A stretch of 64,000 nt of DNA from MWDV01 sp002070715 (GTDB taxonomy: Bacteria > Verrucomicrobiota > Verrucomicrobiia > Limisphaerales > MWDV01). Made by a program: the position numbers and the translations under genes. The stretch lies in assembly GCA_035411585.1 (NCBI GenBank), contig DAONTI010000003.1:124001-188000 (forward strand), given 5' to 3'. The notes beneath the pieces are model-generated. The model was given only the letters and a program-made list of their open reading frames with translations, did no database searches and had not been told where the DNA came from. How positions within the stretch are numbered: position 1 is the first letter of the stretch; every line of letters starts with the position of its first letter. Positions 43,887 to 51,888 of the stretch are shown in pieces.

Positions 43887-44984
43887 TCAAGCGGGCTGTT
43901 GTTGGGTCAGGCAATGGAGGGTGCCAAAGCCCAGGACCAGATCCACGGCGTGAATCCCGATGACGGGCCGATCCGGGAACAACTCGCCCAGGCGCCCCAG
44001 CGCCACCCGGTCGTTTGGATCATTAAACGTGGGGACCAGCACGCCGGCGTTGCAGATGTAAAAATTGGCGTAACTGGCGGGCAGCCGGTAACCGTCAAAA
44101 TACAGCGGCGCTGGCATGGGCAAGGGCACCACTTCCGGCCGCGACCCATCTTCGAGGCGAAAATCCTGGACGCGCTCCCAATTTTCCGCCAGCGGACGGT
44201 AATTGACCTCGCGGCGATTGGTTTCCTGGACGAGCACCAGCGTGCGCGGATTGACGAACCGGCAGATGTCATCAATGTGCCCGTGGGTGTCGTCTCCCAC
44301 CAGCCCGTTCAACAGCCAGAGCACGTTCCGCACGCCAAAGTAATTCCGGAACGCGGTTTCATAATCGGCGCGCGTCAGCCCCGGATTCCGCACTTGCACT
44401 TGGGGATCCAGATAACACTCCTCCGTTGTCAGGAGGGTGCCGGCGCCGTTCACCTCAATTCCACCGCCTTCCATGACGAAATCCCGTCCCTGGCACTGCG
44501 CCTTGAACAAACGCTTCTTGAGCCAGCGCGCGGCGGTCTCGGGCACTTTCCGGTCTTTCGGCCAGTCGTCGTATTTCGCCCAGGCATTGAAATGAAAATG
44601 CACAATCGCCGTCTCCGCCTTTGGCCGGGTCCGCCGCACAAAAAGCGGCCCGCTGTCGCGCGTCCAACCGCGGTTGGTCGGATGCACGATGAATTCCACG
44701 TTCTTCAAACTGCCGCCGGTCCGCTGCAAATAACGCGCCGCCAATTTTTGTTCGGTCAGGTTGCGGACCAGAAGCCGCACACGTTCCCCGGGCGTAATCT
44801 TGCGCACGATCTCACCGTAAACCCAGCGAATGGTATCCAGTTTATCCGGCCAATCGGTGGGATTGTGCGGCCACCCGAGCCACGTGGCCTCGTGTTTTTC
44901 CCATTCGGCGGGCATGGAAAATCCCAGGGCGGCCGGGGTTTGTTCTGATGGTTTGGAGCTGCTTGCCATATTGCCGGCCAGCAT
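43887..44984 (-). CDS. Agmatine deiminase family protein
   Basis: The 365-residue protein belongs to the agmatine deiminase / Porphyromonas-type peptidyl-arginine deiminase family, which hydrolyses a guanidino group to urea plus ammonia. Visible active-site elements are WTRDSGPLF at about 107, VMEGGGIEVNG at about 170, DDTHGHIDDICRFV at about 232 and, at the end, GFGTLHCLTQQQP with the catalytic Cys. The usual GGGN before IHC is GFGT here, a variant loop. With agmatine as substrate the product would be N-carbamoylputrescine for polyamine synthesis, but the amidase (AguB) is not adjacent. ATG 44969 is an alternative start. Confidence 0.88.
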   Translation of the reverse strand: MLAGNMASSSKPSEQTPAALGFSMPAEWEKHEATWLGWPHNPTDWPDKLDTIRWVYGEIVRKITPGERVRLLVRNLTEQKLAARYLQRTGGSLKNVEFIVHPTNRGWTRDSGPLFVRRTRPKAETAIVHFHFNAWAKYDDWPKDRKVPETAARWLKKRLFKAQCQGRDFVMEGGGIEVNGAGTLLTTEECYLDPQVQVRNPGLTRADYETAFRNYFGVRNVLWLLNGLVGDDTHGHIDDICRFVNPRTLVLVQETNRREVNYRPLAENWERVQDFRLEDGSRPEVVPLPMPAPLYFDGYRLPASYANFYICNAGVLVPTFNDPNDRVALGRLGELFPDRPVIGIHAVDLVLGFGTLHCLTQQQPA

Positions 44985-45070
44985 AACGGGCGGAGAATGC
45001 CAAGTCCATCCGGCGCCGCCGGCCTCTCCGTGGCAGAGTTTTTTGCGGCTTTACCCGCCCGATGTGCCGG

Positions 45071-45526
45071 TCAAATCACGTACACAAAACCGGCCGCCGT
45101 TTTTTCGCGTTGTTGGCGGACGCGATTGCACAAGTCGGCCAACGTCACCTGTTCGAGCACCTTGAACAGGGCTTCCTGAGCTTCCTGCATGACGCCTTGA
45201 ATGGCGGTGACAACATCATCCGGCGCCGGGCTGCCGGAGGCAGCGGCATCTTCCGCCGGGGGCGTGGTAAAACCCTGCAGATGGCGGAGCAACGCGGCCA
45301 GGGTGATGTCCCGCGGCGCGCGGGCCAACCGGTATCCCCCCGCCACCCCTCGCCGGCTCTCGAGAAAGCCGCCCATCCGCAAATCGTTCAGGATTTGCTC
45401 CAGAAAACGCCGCGGAATGTGTTGTTGATCGGCAATAGCGCGAATGCGGGTGAGGCCCTGTTCGTAGGTTTCGCCCAAAACAATTAAGGCCCGCAGTGCG
45501 TATTCATCGCGGACGGATAATTTCAT
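45071..45526 (-). CDS. Rrf2-family transcriptional regulator
   Basis: The 151-residue protein has the Rrf2 winged helix: MKLSVRDEYALRALIVLGE, IRAIADQQHIPRRFLEQILN and RRGVAGGYRLARAP. The regulators in this family that carry Fe-S clusters (IscR, NsrR) have three cysteines in the C-terminal half; only one Cys is present here (LADLCNRV), so cluster binding of that type is unlikely and a CymR-like role is more probable. It lies 86 bases upstream of the agmatine deiminase gene on the same strand. Its target is unknown. Confidence 0.9.
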   Translation of the reverse strand: MKLSVRDEYALRALIVLGETYEQGLTRIRAIADQQHIPRRFLEQILNDLRMGGFLESRRGVAGGYRLARAPRDITLAALLRHLQGFTTPPAEDAAASGSPAPDDVVTAIQGVMQEAQEALFKVLEQVTLADLCNRVRQQREKTAAGFVYVI

Positions 45527-45734
45527 GCCGGGAGCTTACCAATCGTCCGTCCGCAGGCAAAGCCTGATACGACAGACCGCTCCGGCCCCCAATCCGCGTC
45601 CAGCCGCACCATCGGGATTGGCGAGACGTAGCCGGCGAGGTTGCCAACCCTTTTGGCAGAACGACCAACGCTGGTTTCATGGGGTAAAACGCGCTTGAGA
45701 TTTGGGCGCGCGAACGGCAGGGTTCCTGCACGAC

Positions 45735-45818
45735 GCGCGCGTGGCGGAATGGCAGACGCGCCAGACTTAGGATCTGGTTCCGCAAGGAGTGGAGGTTCAA
45801 ATCCTCTCGCGCGCACCA
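45735..45818 (+). tRNA. tRNA-Leu (anticodon TAG)
   Basis: Acceptor arm GCGCGCG (45735-45741) pairs with CGCGCGC (45808-45814), with discriminator A and encoded CCA. The anticodon stem CCAGA/TCTGG encloses CTTAGGA, anticodon TAG. A long variable arm (TTCCGCAAGGAGT region) marks it as a class II tRNA. A T-run (TTTTTAT) follows immediately. Confidence 0.95.
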
Positions 45819-45886
45819 TTTTTATCGGGCTTTGTCACCGGTCGGTATAGTTGTGCAGAATCGCCGGGAGGTTTCCCGAACCGGAA

Positions 45887-45958
45887 GCTCCAAGTGGAGC
45901 GAATATGCCGCATATCGTTGGCGGGGTTGCCGCTCCAAGTCTTGGAGCCTCACCCCGC
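45887..45958. repeat. Cluster of small inverted repeats between tRNA-Leu and mlaD
   Basis: Three dyads follow one another: GCTCCA/TGGAGC (45887-45900), ATATG/CATAT (45903-45915) and GCTCCAAG/CTTGGAGC (45932-45948). The last is enclosed by GCGGGGT (45921-45927) and ACCCCGC (45952-45958), making a two-step stem-loop. No T-run follows. It lies downstream of mlaD on the minus strand and of tRNA-Leu on the plus strand, and may stop or stabilise transcripts from either side. Confidence 0.6.
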
Positions 45959-45983
45959 ACAGATTCAGCCGCCCCGGCAAGGA

Positions 45984-46967
45984 TTAAAACAGGCTGTTCA
46001 CCGCAATACCCAGCACACTCAATGGGCCCTGGTCTTCCAAACCCTCTGTAGCCTTGTCGAGCTTTTGCAAGGTCAGCTTGGCGTTCTTGAAGAGGCTGTC
46101 GTCGTTCACCAGCTTGCCCACCGATCCCTCGCCGCGATTAATCTTCTGGAGGATCTCTTTGAGGTTCGTCATGGAAGCGGTGGTTTCGTGGTAAAGGGTT
46201 TCATCCTTCACCAGCCGGCCCACGGTGCCCCGGCCGGCGTTGATGTCGTTGACAATCGCGCGCGCATCTGCCACGGCGGCCCGGATCTCGTCACTGGTCT
46301 GCGCCAGATTCTGATTCAGATTGGACACCGTGGTGAGGGCCGAGGTGTAGAGGGTGTCCTCCATGATCAAACGGCCCACGGTGCCCTGCCCGGATGAGAT
46401 TTGCGCGGTGATGTTCGAGACGTTTTGCAGGGAGACACGCACGCTGTCGCGGTTTTCACTGAAGAAGGCGGTAATGCTGCTGGCCAGGTTCTGCACTTCG
46501 TCGCCCGCGAAATTCTTGGTGAGATTCTCCACGCCGGACGCCACGTTATCGAGTTTGGCCACCAAGGCGGCGAGATCGGCCTGCTCGGTCGTGGCCAGCA
46601 CGGTGCCGTTCTCGACAAGGTGCGCACCGGGGGAGCCGAAGGAAACCGCGACGATGTTTTGTCCCATCAACCCGGTGAACCGGATGGTGGCGACGCTGTC
46701 GGTTTTAACCTCATGCTGGGCGTTCAATTTCATCGTCACGCGCACCTTGCCTTCCGCCAAGGTGATGGCTTCGACGCGTCCAATGTCCACGCCCGCCATT
46801 TTGACGCGGTCGCCGACCTTGAGTTCCTGCGCGCTTTTGAAATCAGCGTGGATGCGCAGGCCGCGGCGGAAGCGGTCCATGCCCCCGGCCATTTCCAAAA
46901 CCAGCACTCCGGCAATCAGGGCGAGAGCCACAAAGAGGCCCAAACGAGTTTCCAGTGAATCTTTCAT
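45984..46967 (-). CDS. mlaD: MlaD-family MCE protein (lipid transport)
   Basis: The 327-residue protein has an N-terminal membrane anchor (RLGLFVALALIAGVLVLEM) and one MCE domain at about 38-113 (LKVGDRVKMAGVDIGRVEAI, GLMGQNIVAVSF). It should be the periplasmic substrate-binding ring of an Mla-type phospholipid transporter. The C-terminal half is helical, about 140 residues longer than E. coli MlaD, and holds three copies of a G-x-G-[TS]-V-G-[RK]-L motif followed by [DE]-[TS]-L-[YF], at about 193, 245 and 279. Its ATG overlaps the mlaF stop by four bases. It is the last gene of the operon. Confidence 0.92.
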   Translation of the reverse strand: MKDSLETRLGLFVALALIAGVLVLEMAGGMDRFRRGLRIHADFKSAQELKVGDRVKMAGVDIGRVEAITLAEGKVRVTMKLNAQHEVKTDSVATIRFTGLMGQNIVAVSFGSPGAHLVENGTVLATTEQADLAALVAKLDNVASGVENLTKNFAGDEVQNLASSITAFFSENRDSVRVSLQNVSNITAQISSGQGTVGRLIMEDTLYTSALTTVSNLNQNLAQTSDEIRAAVADARAIVNDINAGRGTVGRLVKDETLYHETTASMTNLKEILQKINRGEGSVGKLVNDDSLFKNAKLTLQKLDKATEGLEDQGPLSVLGIAVNSLF

Positions 46968-47740
46968 GATGCGTCCTTTCGGTCATTGGGTTTTAATCCG
47001 GCTTGGAGAAAATGTTGAACCACCGGGTCGGCGTGATTCCGGATGGCCGCCGGCCGGTCCACCGCCAGCAACCGGCCCTCGTGGATCAGCGCAATCCGGT
47101 CGGCGATGTTGAAGGCCAGATCGCGATCGTGCGAAACCACCAGTGAGGTAACCTGAATCCGCCGCTGCAGATTCAGCATTTCTTCACCGATGGCCACCGC
47201 CGAAAGCGGGTCCAACTCGCTCGTCGGTTCGTCGTACAAAATCAACTGCGGTTCGATAACCAGCGCGCGTGCGATGGCCACACGTTTTTTCATGCCGCCT
47301 GACAGGTCGCCCGGCATCTTGTGAGCCGTGTCTTTCAATCCCACCGCTTCAAGTTTCTCCGCAACCACCCGCGCAATTTCCTCCGGCGATTTGAGCCGGT
47401 GTTCCGTCAGATACAATCCGACGTTTTCGCCCACCGTCAGCGATTGGAGCAACGCCCCGGACTGGAACACCATGGCCATGCGATGCCGGGCCATGACCTC
47501 GGGGGCGCCAATAGGCTCGCCCTCGATGAGGATTTCTCCGGCGTCAGGGGTTTCCAAGCCGATCAAATGCCGGAGCAACACACTCTTGCCGCTGCCGCTC
47601 GGTCCCATGATGACAAAGATTTCGCCCGGCTCGACCTCGAAATCTAATCCCTTGAGGACTTCCTGATTGCCGTAACTTTTGCGCAAACCGCGCACTTGGA
47701 CGCGGACACCGCCGGATGTGGAGGAGGTATTGTGCATCAT
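46964..47740 (-). CDS. mlaF: MlaF-family ABC transporter ATP-binding protein
   Basis: The 258-residue ATPase has Walker A GPSGSGKS at about 49, Q-loop MVFQSGALLQSL, signature LSGGMKKRVAIARAL at about 145 and Walker B ILYDEPTSELDP. The Gly-Met in the signature and the VFQSGAL Q-loop are typical of the Mla/Ttg2/MCE ATPases. It overlaps mlaE upstream and mlaD downstream by four bases each, so the three proteins are translated together. It energises lipid transfer at the inner membrane. Confidence 0.94.
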   Translation of the reverse strand: MMHNTSSTSGGVRVQVRGLRKSYGNQEVLKGLDFEVEPGEIFVIMGPSGSGKSVLLRHLIGLETPDAGEILIEGEPIGAPEVMARHRMAMVFQSGALLQSLTVGENVGLYLTEHRLKSPEEIARVVAEKLEAVGLKDTAHKMPGDLSGGMKKRVAIARALVIEPQLILYDEPTSELDPLSAVAIGEEMLNLQRRIQVTSLVVSHDRDLAFNIADRIALIHEGRLLAVDRPAAIRNHADPVVQHFLQAGLKPNDRKDAS

Positions 47741-48474
47741 GAAACCAGCATCCGGGTGAGAAAGTAGTCAAAGATCACGATCAAAACGATCGAGTTGACC
47801 ACGGCTTTGGTGACCGAACGCCCGATCCCCCGCGGTCCCCCGCGCGTGATCAGGCCTTGGTGACAGGAAACCGTTCCGACGATCAAAGCGAAAATAAAAC
47901 TCTTGAACACGCCGTGAACGACATCCTCCAGCGACACGATGTCGCGCAAATTATCGAAGAAAGCTTGAAACCCGATGGCGATGTGGGCGTTGTGGGCGGC
48001 CACCACCGCCCCGCCAAACCAACCCACCATGATGGAGATGGTCACCAGCATGGGTAGGGCGGTGGCCAGGGCAACCATGCGTGGCAGCACCAGATAATGG
48101 ATTGGATTGATGTTCATCGTCCGCAGCGCGTCAATCTCCTGGTACACCCGCATGGATCCGATTTCCGCCGCCATGGCCGAACCGTTCCGACCGGCGATGA
48201 GAATGGCCATCATGACCGGGGCCAGCTCCTTGGCGATGGTGATACCGACGATGCCGCCGAGAAAATTGCCAATCCCCCGCTCGACCAGCACCGGTCCGCT
48301 CTGGAGCGCAATGACAGCACCGATGAAAAACGACAACACGCACACCATGAACAAGCTGGCGTTGCCCACCTCGAAAAACTGGTCAAAGACCTTGCGCCGC
48401 TGCCGCCAGATAAACGGCAACGCGCGCAGGGTGCGCCCAAACAGCAGCGCCATTTCACCGATGTCCCGAAACAT
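47737..48474 (-). CDS. mlaE: MlaE-family permease
   Basis: ATG 48474 gives 245 residues (MFRDIGEMALLFG); a longer frame to 48654 reads antisense-like sequence inside the upstream gene. The permease has five or so membrane helices (VLSFFIGAVIALQSGPVL, ALATALPMLVTISIMVGWFG) and the family hallmark GRNGSAMAAEIGSMRVYQEIDAL at about 106 (shown in part: GSMRVYQEIDALRTM). It is the inner-membrane core of the MCE transporter encoded with mlaF and mlaD. Its start lies 20 bases inside the upstream repeat-protein gene. Confidence 0.93.
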   Translation of the reverse strand: MFRDIGEMALLFGRTLRALPFIWRQRRKVFDQFFEVGNASLFMVCVLSFFIGAVIALQSGPVLVERGIGNFLGGIVGITIAKELAPVMMAILIAGRNGSAMAAEIGSMRVYQEIDALRTMNINPIHYLVLPRMVALATALPMLVTISIMVGWFGGAVVAAHNAHIAIGFQAFFDNLRDIVSLEDVVHGVFKSFIFALIVGTVSCHQGLITRGGPRGIGRSVTKAVVNSIVLIVIFDYFLTRMLVS

Positions 48475-49912
48475 AGTCTGCGGAGGCCGGACGCCGGCCC
48501 AGCGGCAGGTAGAATAGCCGGCAGCGACGCCCGTGCGAGTCGAATTCGTGCTGAACCAAACCAAACAGAAAAGAACGCTTGCGGGTTTCCGGCGTGGTTT
48601 CCTGCCGGTAGAGATTCCATAACAACGATTGACTGGCGGCGCCGGTTTTCGCATTGCGCTCCGCGCGCCAGAGGGACCACAGCGGCGACCAGTTGCGTTC
48701 GATGCTTTTATTGTTGGGCACCAGCGGTTCGAGCGGCGCCAGCCATTGCACGCGGGTGTTTCCCTCGAAATCCCGCCGATGCGTAAAAAGCGGCCAGAGG
48801 TCCGTGCTTTGCCGCCGCGCCTGGGTTTCCGTGTGATGTTCGTTCACCCGCGAGTAAAGAAAGAACAACAGCCGGGTGCGCTCCCGGTCCAGCGGCGCGG
48901 ATTGGAGCCGGTTGTATTTGTAAACCGGCCAGAGATAAAAATCGCTTTGTAAATGGGCATTGGCGGCGTGGCCAAACAACGGCCAGACGCGCGAGGTGGT
49001 TTTCCCGGGGCGGCGGGCAAATACGATGAAGGGCCACGGAGCGCCAACCTCGCGATAGTGCCGCTCGCGATCCTCCGTCAGCGTGAGGCCCAACGGCCAG
49101 AGGTAGGTGGTGGAATCCCGTTGCGGCGAACGAGTGTAACTGTAAAACGGCAGTAGAGCCTGATGATGCTCCGGCTGCTCGGTGCCCAACCGCAACCATT
49201 GCTCCAGATACAACGGCCAGAGGACAAATCGTTTCTCATGCCCCGGAAGGGTTTCCACATCGTCCCAGGTGTTCGTGCGCACCGTCGTGGTTTTGTATTC
49301 GGTGCCGTACAGCGGCCAGCATTGCCATCCGCGCAGGCCCTCGCCTTCGCGCCGATGAAAAAGAGGATAAAGATAATTGTGGGTCACCACCTCCTGCTTG
49401 CGCGTCTGACTGTAGGCGGGGAACAGGACAAACCGGATTTCATCGCGGAAAAAACGATTGCGGAGTTGCCCGTAAAGCGGGAACAGCGCGGTGTAATTCT
49501 CCTCCGGCTGATCGCCGCGTTGCTGAAAATAGAGGGGGAACAATGTGAACCGTCGGGTAGCGGCGCCGGCCTGGTCTTCGCCGCCCGCCCAACTGAAGAG
49601 TTGGAGTATTTGCCAACGGGATTCGCTGCCGATGCGATCATACGTGAGCACCGGATACAACAGATCAAAATCCACCCGGTCCGCCTCCGTGGTGCGTCCC
49701 GCGGAACACACCGGCGGGACGGCCCATTGGCGGAACTCGTCCCGCTGCTCGGATTGAAACAGCGGACCGAGGATTTCCGTGCGCGTGCCCTCGGTCAGCG
49801 TGAGCGGGAAATGCGCGAACCCGGGACCGGCAGACCATGCCCCGGCCCGGGACGGCGGAAAGAGGATCCCGACGCCGAGCGCAAGCAGGCAGATGACGGT
49901 CTTCTGAACCAC
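48455..49912 (-). CDS. Exported protein of LWPLF/LFPLY-type repeats, first gene of the mla operon
   Basis: The 485-residue protein starts with GTG at 49912 and has a signal peptide (VICLLALGVGILFPPSRAGA). From about 124 to the end it carries roughly 16 short units centred on LFPLY, LYPLF, LWPLY, LWPVY or similar, at about 124, 143, 163, 181, 198, 231, 253, 271, 292, 309, 327, 349, 372, 411 and 431. The spacing is mostly 17-24 residues. Between them are charged, Arg- and Thr-rich turns. The alternation of aromatic strands and polar turns suggests a beta-barrel or beta-solenoid. It overlaps mlaE by 20 bases, so an outer-membrane or periplasmic part of the lipid pathway is inferred. I know no named family for it. 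Confidence 0.75.
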   Translation of the reverse strand: MVQKTVICLLALGVGILFPPSRAGAWSAGPGFAHFPLTLTEGTRTEILGPLFQSEQRDEFRQWAVPPVCSAGRTTEADRVDFDLLYPVLTYDRIGSESRWQILQLFSWAGGEDQAGAATRRFTLFPLYFQQRGDQPEENYTALFPLYGQLRNRFFRDEIRFVLFPAYSQTRKQEVVTHNYLYPLFHRREGEGLRGWQCWPLYGTEYKTTTVRTNTWDDVETLPGHEKRFVLWPLYLEQWLRLGTEQPEHHQALLPFYSYTRSPQRDSTTYLWPLGLTLTEDRERHYREVGAPWPFIVFARRPGKTTSRVWPLFGHAANAHLQSDFYLWPVYKYNRLQSAPLDRERTRLLFFLYSRVNEHHTETQARRQSTDLWPLFTHRRDFEGNTRVQWLAPLEPLVPNNKSIERNWSPLWSLWRAERNAKTGAASQSLLWNLYRQETTPETRKRSFLFGLVQHEFDSHGRRCRLFYLPLGRRPASADYVSGHR

Positions 49913-50021
49913 AAGAATACAATCGTGTTGGCTGGCCGCAGTAAGCCGGTTGGCGCAGCCTTCGTCAAGTCAAGGAGGTGAACCGGCTTGCGTCCGGCGT
50001 TGGCATTCGTATCCTGCCGGC

Positions 50022-51797
50022 GTGACGTCCGCGCCTGATAATTTCCCGAATCCTTTCGAAGCCACTCCACCGCCTCCAGCCCAGGCGCTCCGGTCGGGGC
50101 ACGTTCCCTTCCGTCTGCCACCGCCGCTGCCCCGCGATGCCAAACCCATCAATTTGTTGGGCGTAAAATATTTGCATCTCAAGACGCGGGATGGGGACGA
50201 CATGTATCTGACGCGTTTCGGGCAGCCGTTTTGGGAGCACTTGTTGCCGGAAAACTGGTACGCCAAAGACTGGTTTGAAGCCAACCGGGAGCGGCTGGTG
50301 GGGACGAGCTTGGTGTATCTCGTTCCCACGCGCCGTATTCGCGGCATGGAACTGGAATTGGTGGTCAAGTGGTCCCGCGTGGGCGAGGAGGTGCCGCTTG
50401 ACACAATGAGCATCAACCGGTTCGTCAACGCCGAGTTCAACAGTCCTTTTGAGGAGTTTGCGCTGGTGATGGAATTGCGGGCGGGCGGCGCCGGGGCGCC
50501 GGAGTTGCGCATCATGACCCAGAAACCGCTGGCCATTTTTGTGCCGTCGGAACGTTTGCAGCTTTGGCAGACCGGCCGGTCGGAAAGCCGCATCGCCGCC
50601 AAGCTGGCGCGCCATCCGGACGTGGAACTGGACATCCTCCGGCAATACGTGGTCGTTTACGGCTGGATCAAGGGACTAGACATCACCGAGCTCGCCACCT
50701 TGCGCGGGTTGTCGCCCGACCTGCGGCAGGAATTGTATCAACGCACCACCGAGCGGGTGACACACGATCTGGAGCGAAAAGGCTATCGCATGGCGGACAT
50801 GAAACCCGCGCATATCATCGTGCGCCAACGCGAGGATGGCAGTCTGCTGCGCCAGCCCGATGGGCAGATGGTTTACGCGCTGGTGGATTACGAGTTGCTT
50901 GAACGCACGCCGGAACACGAAGCGGCCGTGCGCAGCGTGCATCGGCGGCATTACCTCACGCACATGGCCCGGCGGTTCGACGTCGCCACGGACAACCCCC
51001 TGCCCGTCCATCTGCGCGCCACCAATCTGCTCGGCGTGGATTACATCTTCGGACACGCGGAAAGCACGGGCGGCCTGCTCTGGGTCGTGGGCAAAGATCC
51101 GGACCTCTTCAACTACTTCCTGCCGGAACGCTGGCGGCGCACGCCCAAGGAATCGTTGTCGCGCACCAACGCCGTGTTCAAAACCCGCACCAAGGACAAC
51201 ATCAACCTGGTCTGGCGCGTCTCGCGCGTCGGCGACACGCCGGGGGCGGATGAGAACGGCCGACGCCGCCCGGAATTGCTGGAGCATGGTTTCAACGCGC
51301 CCTTTGAAGAGTTTGCCCATGCGCTGGCGATGAGCCGGGCGGTGCGCACCATTTATCCCCGCGCCATTTACATGACCGGACCGCGCCCCGACCCCGCGCG
51401 GGTGGTTGCCGATCGCCGGCGTTACGATCAGTTGAGCCACCTGCTCACCCCTGAGGGCAAACCCGTGCTCACGGAAGGCCGCGAATACATCACGGTCTGG
51501 GGATTTTGGAATGGTCCGGACGAATTGCTCGCCTCCCAGGACGGCCCGTATTACCGCGGCATCAATGCCGAAGCGGCCTTGGCGGAGGGATTGATCAATG
51601 AAGCGACGCTGGCCGATTTGATGGAGCGCATGGTGCGCCGGTTGCGGCAGGCGGGCTACGAGGATTTGAACCTGAAACCCGATCATCTGCTGATCTCCTT
51701 CAATCCCCAACAGCAGATGGTGACCGATACCTGGGGCAAACCCGAATTGCGCCTGTGCAATTTCGAGTTTGTGCGCCAATGCCGGACGCCGGACTGA
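50022..51797 (+). CDS. Tandem protein-kinase-like protein (active-like half plus degenerate half)
   Basis: GTG 50022 gives 591 residues; TTG 49950 is possible but overlaps the likely promoter space. Two halves match each other. Half 1 (about 42-305) has VVKWSRVG (Lys116), FNSPFEEF (Glu144/145), a hinge-like YVVVYGWI, the catalytic-loop-like RMADMKPAHIIV (Asp259) and ALVDYELL (Asp289). Half 2 (about 333-588) has VWRVSRVG (Arg399), FNAPFEEF, YITVWGFW, DLNLKPDHLLI (Asn550) and LCNFEFV (Asn580). So half 2 has Lys to Arg and both Asp to Asn. This reads as a kinase fold followed by a pseudokinase. No membrane segment is seen. Family and substrate are unknown. It is divergent from the mla operon. 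Confidence 0.7.
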   Translation: MTSAPDNFPNPFEATPPPPAQALRSGHVPFRLPPPLPRDAKPINLLGVKYLHLKTRDGDDMYLTRFGQPFWEHLLPENWYAKDWFEANRERLVGTSLVYLVPTRRIRGMELELVVKWSRVGEEVPLDTMSINRFVNAEFNSPFEEFALVMELRAGGAGAPELRIMTQKPLAIFVPSERLQLWQTGRSESRIAAKLARHPDVELDILRQYVVVYGWIKGLDITELATLRGLSPDLRQELYQRTTERVTHDLERKGYRMADMKPAHIIVRQREDGSLLRQPDGQMVYALVDYELLERTPEHEAAVRSVHRRHYLTHMARRFDVATDNPLPVHLRATNLLGVDYIFGHAESTGGLLWVVGKDPDLFNYFLPERWRRTPKESLSRTNAVFKTRTKDNINLVWRVSRVGDTPGADENGRRRPELLEHGFNAPFEEFAHALAMSRAVRTIYPRAIYMTGPRPDPARVVADRRRYDQLSHLLTPEGKPVLTEGREYITVWGFWNGPDELLASQDGPYYRGINAEAALAEGLINEATLADLMERMVRRLRQAGYEDLNLKPDHLLISFNPQQQMVTDTWGKPELRLCNFEFVRQCRTPD

Positions 51798-51888
51798 GCG
51801 GAAATTTTGAGGGGATCGCTTTCCTTGGATTCGGATTATTCATCGTCCAGGGAAAAGCCCCCGCAGCCAGACTCAAGCCCGCCGGGCA

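Noticed and set aside
45071..45526. IscR-type Fe-S regulator
   Set aside because: The Rrf2 protein has only one Cys in the region where IscR or NsrR have three, so a cluster-binding role is not supported.
45523..45819. 98-codon minus-strand frame starting MVRARGFEPPLLAEPDPKSG
   Set aside because: Its first part is the antisense translation of the tRNA-Leu gene; frames of this ARGFEPP type are a well-known annotation artefact.
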